Positions 44,729-58,450 of a stretch of 64,000 nucleotides of DNA are shown here, piece by piece. The stretch is from Gentiana macrophylla (lineage: Eukaryota > Streptophyta > Magnoliopsida > Gentianales > Gentianaceae): the NCBI GenBank assembly GCA_026214975.1, contig JAOBSW010000475.1:62001-126000 (forward strand), written 5' to 3'. A program made the translations under genes and the position numbers. A model generated the notes under the pieces. It was not told where the DNA came from, ran no database searches, and saw only the letters and a program-made list of their open reading frames with translations. The stretch's first letter is position 1. Every line of letters starts with the position of its first letter.

Positions 44729-46524
44729 CACTACTAGAATTTTCAATGTTTCCTACGGAAGAATTCGTCGGTAGTTTGTCAAAAAATCGAGTTTTCAACG
44801 AAATTCCGGCGAAATATGTGCTGTGGGAAAAATGCGCGTAGGAATCGCGTACTAACGAAATTTCCGAAAAATTTAGTGACAAAGTTTCCTATGAAGAAAC
44901 TGAAGAATTTCCGACGAAGGTAGTGACAAAGTCCTACGAAAGTTTCTGACAAATGATCGACGGAGATAGCGACAAATTTCCTACGACCGTTTCTGACAAA
45001 TTTCCAACGAATTGAGTGACGATGTTTCCAACAAATATTCAGACCAATAATCCGAAAAACTTCCAACGATGTTTCAGTTAATTGTTCCGACAAATTTCTG
45101 ACAAAGTTTTTCTCTAATTTGTCGGTAACTTTCGCTATTTCTGCGGTGAACAAATACTTCCAACACCCTTCCGACGAAATTCGTCACTACTTTGTCACAA
45201 ATATGATTTTTAAAATAACTAGTTTTTTTTTTTTTTTTTATACCACCTATCCAAATGAAATATCACAATGTTGTATTGCCCAATTACTCAGACCCTAAAA
45301 TCTGCACACACAATATTTAATTGATGCATCAACCAAGTCTACAAAAACTTCTACAGATTAGCAGTAACATACAAAAGAAAATTGAGGCATCAAAGAAAGT
45401 GTTCGTAGTTCCATATAGGATTCAAAAAATGAGATATAATATACATTATAATCTAACTAATCCACAATCCTCAATGTCGAGCACCATCTGGAGTATGGAG
45501 GAAGCCCTGAACTAACTGTGCATTCCTTCTTTTCTCCGTCTGCATGGTAGATCGTGTGGCTACAGACTTCTCTCGCTCCTCAGCAGCTCTCTGTCTTCCC
45601 CCAGCCAAACTTTCACGTAAAACATAAAGGTCTTCACTTGCTACATGGACATCGAATCATATCCGGTGTCTCCATATTTTCACAAGCAAACGTCAAGAAA
45701 GCATCCACGCCGTTAGTGTACTCTAACTTCAACCCACACTTGGATGGTCGATGCCACTGATCATACATCCACTACCGTATCCCATTCATCTGTTAGAGAA
45801 TTTTAAGTCATTGGCCAGATTAATATAAGTAAAAATAATCACTACATGTGTAAAAAACAATTTTTATTCTGAGACTTGGTGTAGCTTCAAACCGGTGTGA
45901 CAAGTTAAAATTCTTTAACAGTCATATCAACACAAAAATAAAATCCACTTTGCTACCTAAGTGCATCTCTAATATGGTTTATTCAAGTATAAGTCAAGTT
46001 GATCACAAAAGTTGCACACTAAAACAAAAATTCAACTCAGTATCCTTAGAGAATATGATACCTGACCTTAAAATTAATTCACTAAAGTCTAGAAAATTCT
46101 TAGAAAAAAAGTACAATAACTCACCTTCAATGCAAATCAAATGGAGGGAAAACAAAAGACAAAACCAAAGGAAAATATTTCCAAATCTTTCTTAGTAAAT
46201 AGCAAAATTCCTTTTACGTACTAAACGTCAAAATAATCTTAATGCCAAACTAATCTAAAATATTTTCCAAAAGTTTGTTATATGATTATGTCATTTTGCC
46301 TTAGAATTTTATTTAAGTATGGTTTCAGTTCAGTTTTTTTCATTCCAGTTTAGGCTCAGTTCGTTGAACTCTATTTTGAGTAATTCTTGTTGGTATATGT
46401 CTCAACTTGAGCTAAGATTATAGTTTGATCAAATTTAGTCTTTTGCCTGATCAACATCACCAATATTTTTTTGCATAATTAGGAAGACTTTTGTTGAAAC
46501 AACCATAACATAACACATAAACTA
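44729..46524 (-). mobile_element. CACTA (En/Spm-type) DNA transposon remnant in SatA
   Basis: The left end reads CACTACTAGAA, the typical CACTA terminus. It is followed to about 45190 by many subterminal repeats of the kind TTCCGACGAA in both orientations, as in plant CACTA elements. A transposase-associated domain is present on the minus strand at 45633-45789. No matching TAGTG end is visible near 46524, and SatA resumes in another phase, so the right side is truncated or rearranged. A run of about 17 T near 45221-45238 marks a possible internal junction. Confidence 0.68.
45633..45789 (-). pseudogene. CACTA transposase-associated domain, partial
   Basis: Minus strand from the ATG at 45789: MNGIR, a TAG, then WMYDQWHRPSKCGLKLEYT and NGVDAFLTFACEN...MIRCPCSKC. 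The order W-Y, Y-x-x-GV-x-x-F, then RCPCxxC is that of the N-terminal domain found before the plant En/Spm-type transposase (Pfam PF13963, from memory). The frame ends at 45633. A downstream piece near 45520-45620 (RESLAGGRQRAAEEREKS) is in another frame and may be a C-terminal remnant. The catalytic core is absent. Confidence 0.7.
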
Positions 46525-49500
46525 GCACATAGAACCCTACACACAAACATCATAATACACATTTTAATGTTATGTAATTACTCATTTGTCCTTATTTTAT
46601 GTTACCTAATAGTTTGAAAACTAAACACTAATTTTAAATACTTGATCTCATTAATTCCTTACGTTAATGTTACTTATTCATTGAACCCAACACAACCACA
46701 CCATAAAACACATTCTATTATAAACTAATCACTTTAAAAACCTTATTTAATGTTACATTTAAACATAAATTCAAATGGTAAAATACCACACCGATTAGAA
46801 ACTTATGGTCAAAATATAATTTTGCAATAAAATTTGAAAACCCCCGATTTGTGTTACGTAATAACCTGAAAACTCTACTATACTTCTATGCGTTCAATGA
46901 ATCCTTCACACAGACGCCATAAATACTCATTTTAATATTACATTCACTTGATAGACCTTACTTAATGCTACATAATAGTATGAAAACAAAACCTGAATTT
47001 TTAATCTTGATCCCTTTAATTCCTTACATTAATGTTACTTATTCATTGAATCCAACTCCCCACACAATCATACTTATTCTGTTATAACTAAATCCCTTGA
47101 AAATCTTATTCAATATTCCATTCAAATCCCAATTCAAATGGTAAAATACTACACCAACCAAAATAATATGGTCAAAATACAATAGTATACAAAAACTTTA
47201 AATCCACGCTTTGTATACCTAATAACCTGAAAACTCTACTATTACGCATTAAATGAACCCTACACACAGACACCATAATACACATTTTAATGTTATGTAT
47301 TTACTTCTTAGCCCCTATTTTGTGTTTCATAATACTTTTAAAACTAAACACTAATTTTTAATATTTAATCACCTTAATTCCTTACATTAATGTTACTTAC
47401 TCTATCAACCCAACACACCCACACCATAAAACTCATCTATTATAACCTAATCACTTTTAAAACCTTATTTAATGTTTCATTTGAACACAAATTCAAATGG
47501 TAAAACACTACACCGATTATAAAGTTTTGGTAAAAATATAATTGTGTACAAATGAAACCCCCGTTTTATGCTTCGTAATAACCTGAAAGCTTTACTATAC
47601 TTCTACGCATTCAATGAATCATACTCACGGATGCCACAATACTCATTTTAATGTTACGCATTCACTTTCTAGCCCTTATTTAATGTTACATAATAGTTTG
47701 AAACCGAAACCCTAATTTTTTATACTTGCTCACCTTAATTCCTTACATTAATGTTCCTCAATCTTTGAACCGCACTCACCCACACATATTCTGTTATCAC
47801 TAAATCACTTGAAAACCTTATTGAATGTTCCATTCAAACCTCAATTCAAATGGTAAAATACTACACCAAGAACAATAATATGGTCAAAATAAAATTGTAT
47901 ACAAAAAGTTCAAAACTCCAGTTTTTTGTTACCTAAAAAGCTAAGAACTCTATTTTTACGCATTCAATGAACCCTACACACATAAACCATAATACACACT
48001 TTAATGTTATGTATTTTCTTGTTAACCCTTATTTCATGTTACATAATAGTTTTAAAACTAAACTCTAATTATAAATACTTAATCACTTTAATCCCTTACA
48101 TTAATGTTATTTATTCTTTGAACCCAACACACCTACGCCATAAAACTCATTCTATTATAAACTAATCACTTTCAAAACCTTATTTAATGTTAAATTTGAA
48201 CACAAATTCAAATGGTAAAACAATACACCGATTAGAAACTTATTGTCAAAATATAATTGTGTACAAAAATTTGAAAACCCCTATTTTGTGTTACGTAATA
48301 ACCTGAAAACTCTACTATACTTATACGCATTCAATGAATCCTACACACGGATGTCAGAATACTTATTTTAACGTTACATATTCACATGATAGCCATTACT
48401 TAATGTTACATAATAGGTTGGAAACAAAACCATAATTTTTAATCTTGATCCCCTTAATTCTTTACATTAAGGTTACTTATTCTTTGAACCCAACTCACCA
48501 AAACCATAATACTTATTCGGTTATACCTAAATTACTTGAAAAGCTTATTTAATATTCCATTCCAACCCCAATTCAAATGGTAAAATAGTACACCAACCAG
48601 AATAATATGGTCAAAATACAATTGTATACAAAAAGTTGAAAATTGTGTTACATTATAACCTGAATACTCTACTTGTACGCATTCAATGAACCCTACACAC
48701 CGACACCATAGTACACATTTTAATGTTATTTATTTACTTGTTAGCCTGTAATTATGTTACATAACAGTTTGAAATCGAAACCCTTATTTTTTATACTTGA
48801 TCACTTTATTCCACACATTAATGTTACTTACTATTTGAACCCAACACACCCACACCATAAAACTCATTCTATTATAACTTAATCACTTGAAAACCTTACA
48901 TAATGTTACATCTAAACATCAATTAAAATCGTAAAACAATACACGGATTAGAAAATTATGGCCAAAATATAATTGTGTACAAAAGATTGAAAACCCTTGT
49001 TATGTGTTACGTAATAACCCGAAAACTCTACTATACTTCTACGCATTCAACGAATCCTACACACGGATGCCATAATACTTATTTTAATGTTATGTATTCA
49101 CTTGATAGCCCTTATTTAATGTTACTTAATAGTTTGCAAACAAACTCAAATTTTTTATACATGATCACCTTAATTCCTTACCTTAACGTTACTTATTCTA
49201 TTATAATTAAATCACTTGAAAACCTTATTTAAGGTTCCATTCAAACCTCAATTGAAATGGTGAAACACTAATTTGGTCAACATACAATTGCATACAAAAA
49301 GTTGAAAACCCCCGTTTTGTGTTACTAATAACCTGAATACTCTACTTTTACGCATTCAACGAACCCTACACACAGACACCATAATACAAATTTTAATGTT
49401 ATGTATTTAATTGTTAGGCCTTATTTTATGTTACATAATAGTTTGAAACTTAAACACTAACTTTTTTATACTTGATCACCTTAATTCCTTACAATAATGT

Positions 49501-51437
49501 TTCTTATTCTTTGAACCCAACACACCCACACCATAAAACACATTCTATTATAACCTAATCACTTACAAAACATTATTTAATGCTATATTTAAACACAAAT
49601 TCAAATGGTAAAACACTACACCGATTAGAAAGTTATGGTCAAAATTTAATTGTGTACAAAAAATTGAAAACCTCCGTTTTGTGTATGTAATAACCTGTAA
49701 AATCTACTATACTTCTATTCATTTAATCAATCCTACTCACGGACACCATAATACTCATTTTAATTTTATGTATTCACTTGATAGCCTTTATTTAATGTTA
49801 CATATTTGTTTTAAAACAAAACCCAAATTTTTTATACTTGATCACCTTAATTCCTTACATTAAAGTTACTTATTCTTTGAACCTAACACACCCACAGCAT
49901 AATACTTATTCATTTATAACTAAATCACTTGAAAACCTTATTTAATTTTACATTCAAACACCAATTCGAATGGTAAAACACTACACCAAGCAGAATAATA
50001 GGGTCAAAATACAATCGTTTACAAAAAGATTAAAACCCCACTGTGTGTTACCAAATAACCTTAAAACTCTACTATTACGCACTCAATGAACACTACAAAG
50101 AGACACCATAATACACATTTCAATGTTATGTATTTACTTGTTAGCCCCAACATTAATGTCACTTATTCCTTGAATCCAACACACCAACACCATCAAACTC
50201 ATTCTATTATAACTTAATAGCTTGTAAAACCTTATTTTATGTTAAATTTAAACACAAATTCAAATGGTAAAACACTACACCGATTAGAAAGTTATGGTCA
50301 AAATATAATTGTGTACAAAAATCTGAAAACCCTCATTTTGTGTTACGTAATAACCTGAAAAATCCACTATACTTCTACGTATTTAATGAATCCTACACAC
50401 GGATGCCATAATACTCATTTTAATGTTTCATTCCCACTTGACAGCCCTTATTTACTATTATATAGTAGTTTGAAAACAAAAACCAAATTTTTTATACTTG
50501 ATTCCTAACATTAATGCTACTTATTCTCTTAACCCAACTCCCCCACACCATAATACTTATTCTATTATAACTAAATCACTTGAAAACATTATCTAATGTT
50601 CTATTCAAATGCAATTCAAATGGTAAAACACTACACCAAACAGAATAATATGGTCAAAATACAATTGTATTCAAAAAGTGTAAAACCCTTGTTTTGTGTT
50701 ACCTAAAAACCTGGAAACTCAATTTTACGCATTCAATGAACCCTACACACACACACCACAATACACATTTTAATGTTTTGTATTTACTTGCTAGCCCTTA
50801 CTTTATGTTACAAAATAGTTTAAAAACCAAACTCTAATTTTTTTACTTGATCACCTTAATTCCTTACATTATTGAAACTTATTCTTTGCATCCAACACAC
50901 CCACTCCATAAAACTATATATATTATAACTCAATCACTTGAAAAAACTTATTTAATGTTAAATTTAAACACAAATTGAATTGGTAAACCACTACCCCGAG
51001 CAGAAAGTTATGGTCAAAATACAATTGTGTATAAAAATTTTAAAACCCATATTTTGTGTTACGTAATAATAACGTGGAAACTCTAATATACTTGTACGCA
51101 TTCAATGAATCATACACATAGACACTATAATACTCATTTTAATGTTATGTATTCACTTGATAGCCATTATTTCATGTTACATAATAGTTTGAAAACAAAA
51201 CGCTACCCAACTCACCAACACCTTAATACTTATTCCATTATAACTAAATCACTTGAAAATCTTATTTAATTTTCTATTCAAACCCTAATTAAATTTGTAA
51301 AACACTAGACCAAGTAGAATAATATGGTCAAAATACAATTGTATACAAAAAATTTAAAAACCCTTGTTTTGAGTTACGTGTCAACCTGGAAACTCTACTA
51401 TACTTCCACGCATTCAATGAATCCTACACACGGGACG
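46525..51437. repeat. SatA satellite, block 2 (longest block)
   Basis: About seven dimers of the 355/367-bp units; landmark CCATAATAC at 46550, 46917 and 47273 gives the same steps as block 1. Units differ by point changes and small deletions; near 50140 and 51200 shorter units occur, where part of a unit is missing. No genes. Confidence 0.88.
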
Positions 51438-51913
51438 TGATGTAGCCCAATTCAAGAGGAAGATTGAGTCTTTTATTTAGTCTTTTATTATCCCACATTG
51501 GTTAATTGTCTTTTATATTTATTATTATTTTGTCTTTTATATTTATTATTATTTTTAATTATTGTTATTTTGTTCCACATTGCTAAATTGGCAATTGGAC
51601 TTGGAGTCTGTAGCCTATATAAGGAATTTCCTTGTATTTGAATAGATAGCTTATGATTGAATCAAAAAACTATTTTTGTTGAAATTCAGAGATTGAATTT
51701 GCATCATAAGAAACTTTCAGAGATTGGGTTTCTTCAAGAAGTTTTCAGAGATTGGACTTCTTTCGATTATCCTGAGACGGGGTAATTGGTTGGTGTTCCT
51801 GAGATGGGATCACCGTAGTAAATATTCTGAGATGGAGTATTTACATATCCTTTTGTTATTTTCGTTATATATATTGAAAAAGCCATAAAAATATATTTTT
51901 CAAAGCTGAATCG
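51438..51913 (+). repeat. 5' LTR of element D, 3'-truncated
   Basis: Starts TGATGTAGCCCAATTCAAG; a TATATAAGG box lies near 51617. It matches the 3' LTR up to CAAAGCTGAATCG and then departs. The following sequence repeats CAAAGCTG within 20 bp, so a deletion between short repeats could explain the loss of the LTR end and primer site. Confidence 0.8.
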
Positions 51914-52928
51914 ATCACTCTCAAAGCTGTTGCGTTCTTGACAGAAATCTGGAGCGGTTTCTTAGAGTTCCTGGCGTCCTTGTTCTCCGAGAAACCCTAA
52001 CTGCAGCCTTATATTCGTCACTTGCTGCTGCATTCGATCCTTTCTTGATCATCATCAAGAAGCCCTAATTTGGCCGACCGTTATCACAAGGTAATCAAAG
52101 CATCCGAAATAGCTGCGTTCATAATCTGCTGCGTATTTTCTGAATCTTTTCAAATTTCGTTCTAGTCGTTTCCTAATCAAATCATATCGAAAAATTCTCA
52201 AAATTTACCAGTAGATAAAAAATTGTATTGGCTGTCTTTTTTCTCTTTGGCACTTTCGCAAATTCGGATTTTATCTTTATCAAATTCGGATCGGAATATT
52301 CTGCTCGATTTTCTGGAACAGCTTGTAGTCGACTTTGTTTTTAGGGGGTTGTGGTGGTCGGAATTGAATGAAATTTTGTGATCACATAAGAAATGCATTT
52401 TTCTACAACTTTGATTATTTGAGTTTTTTCAGAGTCCCTACCAGTTTTGCACAATAGTCGCTGTCACCTAGTTGATTGTTTATGTCAAAACCCGTAACCT
52501 GAGAGTGATCTGTTTACGAATTCAATTTGAGTGCGTTATACTTGTCCAAAAATTCTGAAACTTAACATTCTGGACCAAAATTTCGTTCTCTACAAGTTTT
52601 GTTCTTTGTGTTTTTCTGAATTCCATTCTGTTTGGTCGTGACAAGTGCCGTCAGAGATTAGGCGATTAAAGCTGCTGCGTTTATTGGAAGAAATCTGCTG
52701 CGTTCTTGAGCACCAAGAACCCTAATTACAGCCGCACTCAAAAGCTCCTTACATCATCGAATTTTGCTGCTATTTTCCCAACCCTAGCTGTTCTTGAAAT
52801 CCAAGAAACCCTTGTGCAGATCATGTAAAGCCCTAGCATCATAAAAAGCTGCGTTTTTAGTCCTGAAATTCTGTTCTTGCGAGGAATCATCTGCTACGTT
52901 CTTGGAAGATTATTTGCAAGTTGCTGCA

Positions 52929-53708
52929 ATGGATAAACTACGTGCAACTTTCGACAACATCCATACAGACTTCGAGCGACATCAAGTTGAATCCGATCGA
53001 AGACATGCTGAAATTATGGCTGCCCTAAATTCATTACGTGACAACCTCGATCCACGACGCGAATTAGAACGTATTGCGCAATGGAAATTAAAGGCAGAAC
53101 AACGGAAGTTAGAGGCAGAACAACGGAAATTAGAACGTGCAGAACGTTGGAGGAAATTAGATGCAAAGTGGAAGGCATACGATGAACTTTTCTTTATCAC
53201 GTATGGTGTAACACGTGACGAAGCTATGGCTGGCAAACCACCCAAATTCTCTCCTTCACGTGCTCAATCGAATAAACAGGTTATTCCCAACCCCCCTACG
53301 GCTGTGGTACACGAGGAGGAAGACATTCTTATTGTTGATTCAGCCACGGAAGAGTTCATTGAGGTTCCTAATGCACTTACTAATGATGTTGTTCTAGTTG
53401 CTACTATTGATTCTCATTTACCGGTACCCGACCATTTTGACGAGATTGCAGACGTCAAGGTGGATATTGGTGTTGACCCAATCACTATGCCCGTGGACTT
53501 ACTTGCTAAATCGATTGTGGTCCCACCGGGGACCGAACCGGTGCACTCCGATGGTTCAAAGGTGCGCTCGGCAATTTTAGTTGATGATTTGAAGCGTTAC
53601 AAGCGCCACATGTATATGTGGATCCATATTTACAGCATTGCCGCCCTTAGGATTTTGTTGTCGCTGATTTCTCCACTCGCGCCATTCCATGTTTTTGCGA
53701 TGTTGTGA
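52929..53708 (+). CDS. Element D ORF: coiled-coil protein of unknown function
   Basis: 259 codons from the ATG at 52929, uninterrupted, which is unusual in this window. The N-terminus (MDKLRATFDNIHTDFERHQV) leads into a charged helix with near-repeats WKLKAEQRKLEAEQRKLERA, a probable coiled coil (residues about 45-80). Then comes a linker with acidic and Val/Pro-rich parts (EEEDILIVDSATEEFIEV). The last 40 residues are hydrophobic (MYMWIHIYSIAALRILLSLI) and run into the non-coding region before the LTR, so they may not be functional. The leader before it contains repeated CCCTAA and GCTGCGTT phrases, like the 5' UTR of a plant gene. It could be a gag-like protein or a captured host piece; I cannot tell. 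Confidence 0.5.
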   Translation: MDKLRATFDNIHTDFERHQVESDRRHAEIMAALNSLRDNLDPRRELERIAQWKLKAEQRKLEAEQRKLERAERWRKLDAKWKAYDELFFITYGVTRDEAMAGKPPKFSPSRAQSNKQVIPNPPTAVVHEEEDILIVDSATEEFIEVPNALTNDVVLVATIDSHLPVPDHFDEIADVKVDIGVDPITMPVDLLAKSIVVPPGTEPVHSDGSKVRSAILVDDLKRYKRHMYMWIHIYSIAALRILLSLISPLAPFHVFAML

Positions 53709-53807
53709 TTCTGAGTTTCTCCGTGGTTGAGTGGAATGTATGGAAGCACGATATTCGTGTTCGATCCGGGTTGATTCGAGGACGAATCCTTTTGAAGCGG
53801 GAGGGAA

Positions 53808-54328
53808 TGATGTAGCCCAATTCAAGAGGAAGATTGAATCTTTTATTTAGTCTTTTATTATCCCACATTGGTTAATTGTCTTTTATATTTATTATTATTT
53901 TGTCTTTATATTTATTATTATTTTTAATTATTGTTATTTTGTCCCACGTTGCTAAAATGGCAATTGGACTTGGAGTCTGTAGCCTATATAAGGCATTTCC
54001 TTGTATTTGAATAGGTAGTTTATGATTGAATCAAAAAACTATTTTGGTTGAAATTCAAAGATTGAATTTTCATCATAAGAAACTTTCAGAGATTGGGTTT
54101 CTTCAAGAAGTTTTCAGAGATTGGACTTCTTTCGATTATCATGAGACGGGGTAATTGGTTGGTGTTCCTGAGATGGGATCACCGTAGTAAATATTCTGAG
54201 ATGGAGTATTTACATATCCTTTTGTTATTTTCGTTATATATATTCAAAAAGCCATAAAAATATATTTTTCAAAGCTGAATCGTTTGTTGTGCTTTAATCA
54301 ACGATCCTACGAGATTCGGTGTACATCA
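53808..54328 (+). repeat. 3' LTR of element D, complete
   Basis: 521 bp with TG...CA ends, TATATAAGG near 53985 and the full terminus TTCGGTGTACATCA. It is followed by the GGACG target copy. Confidence 0.82.
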
Positions 54329-57300
54329 GGACGCCATAATATGCATTTTAATGTTACGTATTCCATTGATACCCCTTATTCTATGTTACATAAATGTTGT
54401 AAAACAAAACATAATTTTTTTTTTTACTTTATCACCTTAATTCCTTTCACTAGTGTTACTTATTTTTCGAATCCAAATCACCCACACCATGCTACTTATT
54501 CTATTATAGCTAAATCACTTGAAAACCTTATTTAATGTTTCATTAAAACCCCAATTTATATGGAAAAACACTACACCAAGTAGAATTATATGGTCAAAAT
54601 ACAATTGTCTACAGAAAGTTTAAAACCCTCATTTTGTGTTACCAAATAACCTGAAAACTATACTATTACGCATTCAATGAGCCCTACACAGAGACACCAT
54701 AATACACTTTTTAATGTTATTTAGTTACTTGTTAGTCCTTTATTTATGTTACATAATAGTTTGGAAACTAAACACTAATTTTTCTGCACAAAAATTTCAA
54801 AACCCCCGTTTTGTGTAACGTAATAACTTGAAAAATATACCATACTTCTATGCATTTAATGAATCCTACACACGGTCACCATAATACTCAATTTAATGTT
54901 ACGTATTCACTTGATAGCACTTATTTAATGTTACGTAGTAGTTTGAAAACAAAACCCAAATTTTTATACTTGATCACCTTAATTCCTTACATTAAAGTTA
55001 CTTATTCTTAGAACCCAAAACACCCACACCATAATACTTATTCTATTATGACTAAATGAATTGAAACCTTATTTAAAGTTCCATTCAAGCCCAAATTCAA
55101 ATGGTAAAATACAACACCAAGCAGAATAATATGATCAAAAAGCAATTGTCTACAAAAATTTTAAAACCCCCGTTATTTGTTACCAAATAACCTGAAAACT
55201 ATACTATTACGCATTCAATGAACTTTGCACAGAGACACCATAATACACATTTTGATGTTATTTGTTTACTTGTTAGTCCTTTATTTATGATAAATAATAT
55301 ATTGAAAACTAAACACTAATTTTTTATACTTGATGACCGTAATTCCTTACATTAAAGTTACTTATTCTTTGAATCCAACACACCCACACCATCGAATCAT
55401 TCTATTATAACTTAATAGCTTTAAAAACCTTATTTTATGTTACATTTAAACACAAATTCAAATGGTAAAACGCTACACCGATTGGAAAGTTAGGGTCAAA
55501 ATATAATTGTGACAAAAATTTGAAAACCCCTGTTTTGTGTTACGTAATAACCTGAAAAATCTACTATACTTCTGTGCATTTAATGAATCCTACACACGGT
55601 CACCATAATACTCATTTTAATGTTACGCATTCACTTGATAGCCCTTATTTAATGTTACGTAGTAGTTTGAAAACAAAACCCAAATTTTTTATACTTGATC
55701 ACCTTAATTGCTTACATTAAAGTTACTTATTCTTTGAACCCAACACACCCACACCGTAATATTTATTCTATTATAACTAAATGACTTGAAAACCTTATTT
55801 AATGTTCCATTCAAACACCAAATCGAATGGGAAAACACTACACCAAGCAAAATAATATGGTCGAAATAGAATTGTCTACAAAAAGTTTATAACCCCTGTT
55901 TTGTGTTACCAAATAACCTAAAAACTTTACTATTACGCATTCAATGAACCCTACAAAGAGGCACCATATGCACATTTAAATTTTATGTATTTACTTGTTA
56001 GCTCTTATTTTATGTTACATAATAGTTTGAAAACAAAACACTAATTTTTTATACTTGATCACCTTAATTCCTTATATTATTGTTACTTATTCTTTGAATC
56101 CAACACACCCACACCATCAAACTCATTCTATTATAACTTAATAGCTTGAAAAACTTTATTTAATGTTACATTTAAACACAAATTCATATGGTAATACACT
56201 ACACCGATTAGAAAGTTATGGTCAAAATATAATTGTGTACAAAAATTTGAAAACCCTCGTTTTGTGTTACGTAATAACTTGAAAACTCTACTATACTTCT
56301 ACGCATTTAATGAATGCTACACACGGATGCCATAATACTTATTTTAATGTCACATTCTCACTAGATAGCCCTTATTTATTGTTAGATGGTAATTTGAAAA
56401 CAAAACCCAAAATTTTTATACATAATCACTTTGATTCCTAACATTAATGTTACTTATTCTCTGAACCCAAATCAATCACACCATAATACTTATTCTATTA
56501 TAACTAAATCACTTCAAAACCTTATTTAATGTTCCATTCAAATTGTAAAACCCTACACAAAACAGAATAATATGGTCAAAATACAATTGTATACAAAAAG
56601 TTTAAAACCCACATTTTGTGTTAACTAATAACCTTGAAACTCTACTTATACTGATTCAATGAACCCTACACACTGACACCATAATACACATTATAATGTT
56701 ATATACTTACTTATATTATGTTACAAAATAGCTTGAAAACTAAACCCTAATTTTTAATACTTGATCACCTTAATTCATTACATTAATGTTACTTATTCTT
56801 TGAATCCAAACACACCCACTCCATAAAAATAATTCTATTATAACTTAATCACTTGAAAAAACTTATTTAATGTTAATTTTCAACACGAATTCAATTGTTA
56901 AAACACTACACCGAGAATAAAGTTATGGACAAAATACAATTATGCACAAAAATTTGAAAACCCCCATTTTGTGTTACGTAATAACAACCTGGAAACCCTA
57001 ATATACTTCTACTCATTCAATGAATTCTAAACATAGATACTATAATACTTCTTTTAATGTTATGTATTCAAATGATAGCCATTATTTAATGTTACATATA
57101 GTTTTAAAACAAAACCTTACCTAACACACCCACACCATAATACTTATTCTATTATAACTAAATCACTTGAAAACCTTTTTTTAATTTTCTATTCAAACCC
57201 TAATTAAATTGGTAAAACACTACACCAAGCAGTATAATATTGTCAAAATACAATTGTATACAAAAAATTTGAGAACCCTGTTTTGTGTTACGTAATAACC

Positions 57301-57494
57301 TGGAAAGTGTACTACACTTCCACGCATTCAAGGAATCTTACACACGGATGCCATAATACGCATTTTAGTCTTACGTATTCACTTGATAGCCCTTATTCTA
57401 TGTTACATAATAGTTGTAAAACAAAACCTAAATTTTTATACTTTTTCACCTTAATTCCTTTCATTAATGTTACTTATTCTTCGAACCCAACTCA
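54329..57494. repeat. SatA satellite, block 3
   Basis: Continues SatA in phase after element D. Around 54780 one unit is joined within the AATTTT phrase to the middle of another, so about 250 bp of a unit are missing. Remaining units keep the two-type alternation. It ends at CCAACTCA next to an LTR fragment. Confidence 0.87.
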
Positions 57495-58450
57495 ATTATC
57501 GGGTCACACACATAAGAACATATAGGCGGATTAAAATGCGGTTATAGTGATAACCAAATAAGGATTGTTTTTCTCAAGTATAATGTGTTATAGTGGTAAA
57601 TTAATATGGTGGTATATATTTATTATGAATAAATTAAATACAAGATATTAATTATGTTGATTAATTAAATATATATATGTATATGTGATATACATGTATT
57701 TTGTGAATTAATTAATCATAGTATTGTATTAATTAATTAAGAATATTCCGGATGCCAATATGTGGCTATATGGGCCGTAGATGATGTGTATGTGATACAC
57801 ATGGATTTTGCAAACTAATTAATAGTATTATAATATATATATTTATATAGATTTGCACACATGTGTAAATTGATTTATGGTAATATAATAAAGATATATT
57901 CAGTATTAGACATGGCAATATATATCTTGGAAAGTATTTAATGTAAGATATTATATTAATGAGATAAATAATTCAAATATATTTTCCTTATTTTACTAGT
58001 AAAATAGATTTCTTTCTCTCTACTCCACTCAAGACTCTTCTCCGAGGCAATTTAGGAGTGCTTGGGGCGCCACCTTCATGTGTATAAGGTGAGAGGTGCC
58101 AAGCTCTATTACACATCACAATTGCAAGAGAAATATTTTACTAGAAAATATAATAGAGTCTTCTTGAGAGTTTGAGAAAGAGAAAATGCCGGTCTAGCAA
58201 CCGAGTTTTTCTAGAAGCAATCCAATGGTGGATTCCGGCGGGTTGTTCATGTGGACTAGCGGTAGAGGCTGAACGCTTGGGCGGCTCCGTGCACCACAAC
58301 TCCTTCATAGACGATAAACTTTGATCTTTATATTACCCAATGTAACTTTTTTGTTTACTACTTCTATGTTTTTTGCCTAAACGAAGTCGATCTTGAGAAA
58401 AGGAAATAATATTTTAATTTCCGCTGTGTTCCCGCATAGATTTCCTAACA
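57495..58450 (+). repeat. Nearly complete copia-type LTR, 5' end missing, inside SatA
   Basis: 956 bp. It begins abruptly with ATTATCGGGTCACACAC and ends TTTCCGCTGTGTTCCCGCAT...CCTAACA, a common copia LTR terminus. No primer site or internal region follows. SatA before it stops at CCAACTCA and restarts after it at CATAATAG, about 90 bp earlier in the unit, so the flanks do not form a simple insertion site. It differs in sequence from the LTRs of A-E. Confidence 0.65.

Larger units (their letters stand above)
51438..54328 (+). mobile_element. Element D: small non-autonomous LTR retrotransposon in SatA
   Basis: 2.9 kb, flanked by a perfect duplication GGACG (51433-51437 and 54329-54333); removing it restores SatA phase. 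Both ends are TGATGTA...TACATCA. The 3' LTR is 53808-54328 (521 bp), preceded by a purine tract AGCGGGAGGGAA. The 5' LTR (51438-51913) matches it but lacks the last 45 bp and the primer site. The text GAGGACGAATCCTTTTGAAG before the purine tract recalls the end of plant Ty3/gypsy elements. No gag or pol is seen; the interior has a leader and one ORF. Confidence 0.8.

Noticed and set aside
44779..45153. 124-codon minus-strand frame in the CACTA subterminal region
   Set aside because: It is made of the repeated TTCCGACGAA-type subterminal motifs and not of a protein domain.
43909..57525. Many open frames of 60-90 codons in SatA
   Set aside because: They recur at the satellite period and are interrupted in other units; no coding signature.
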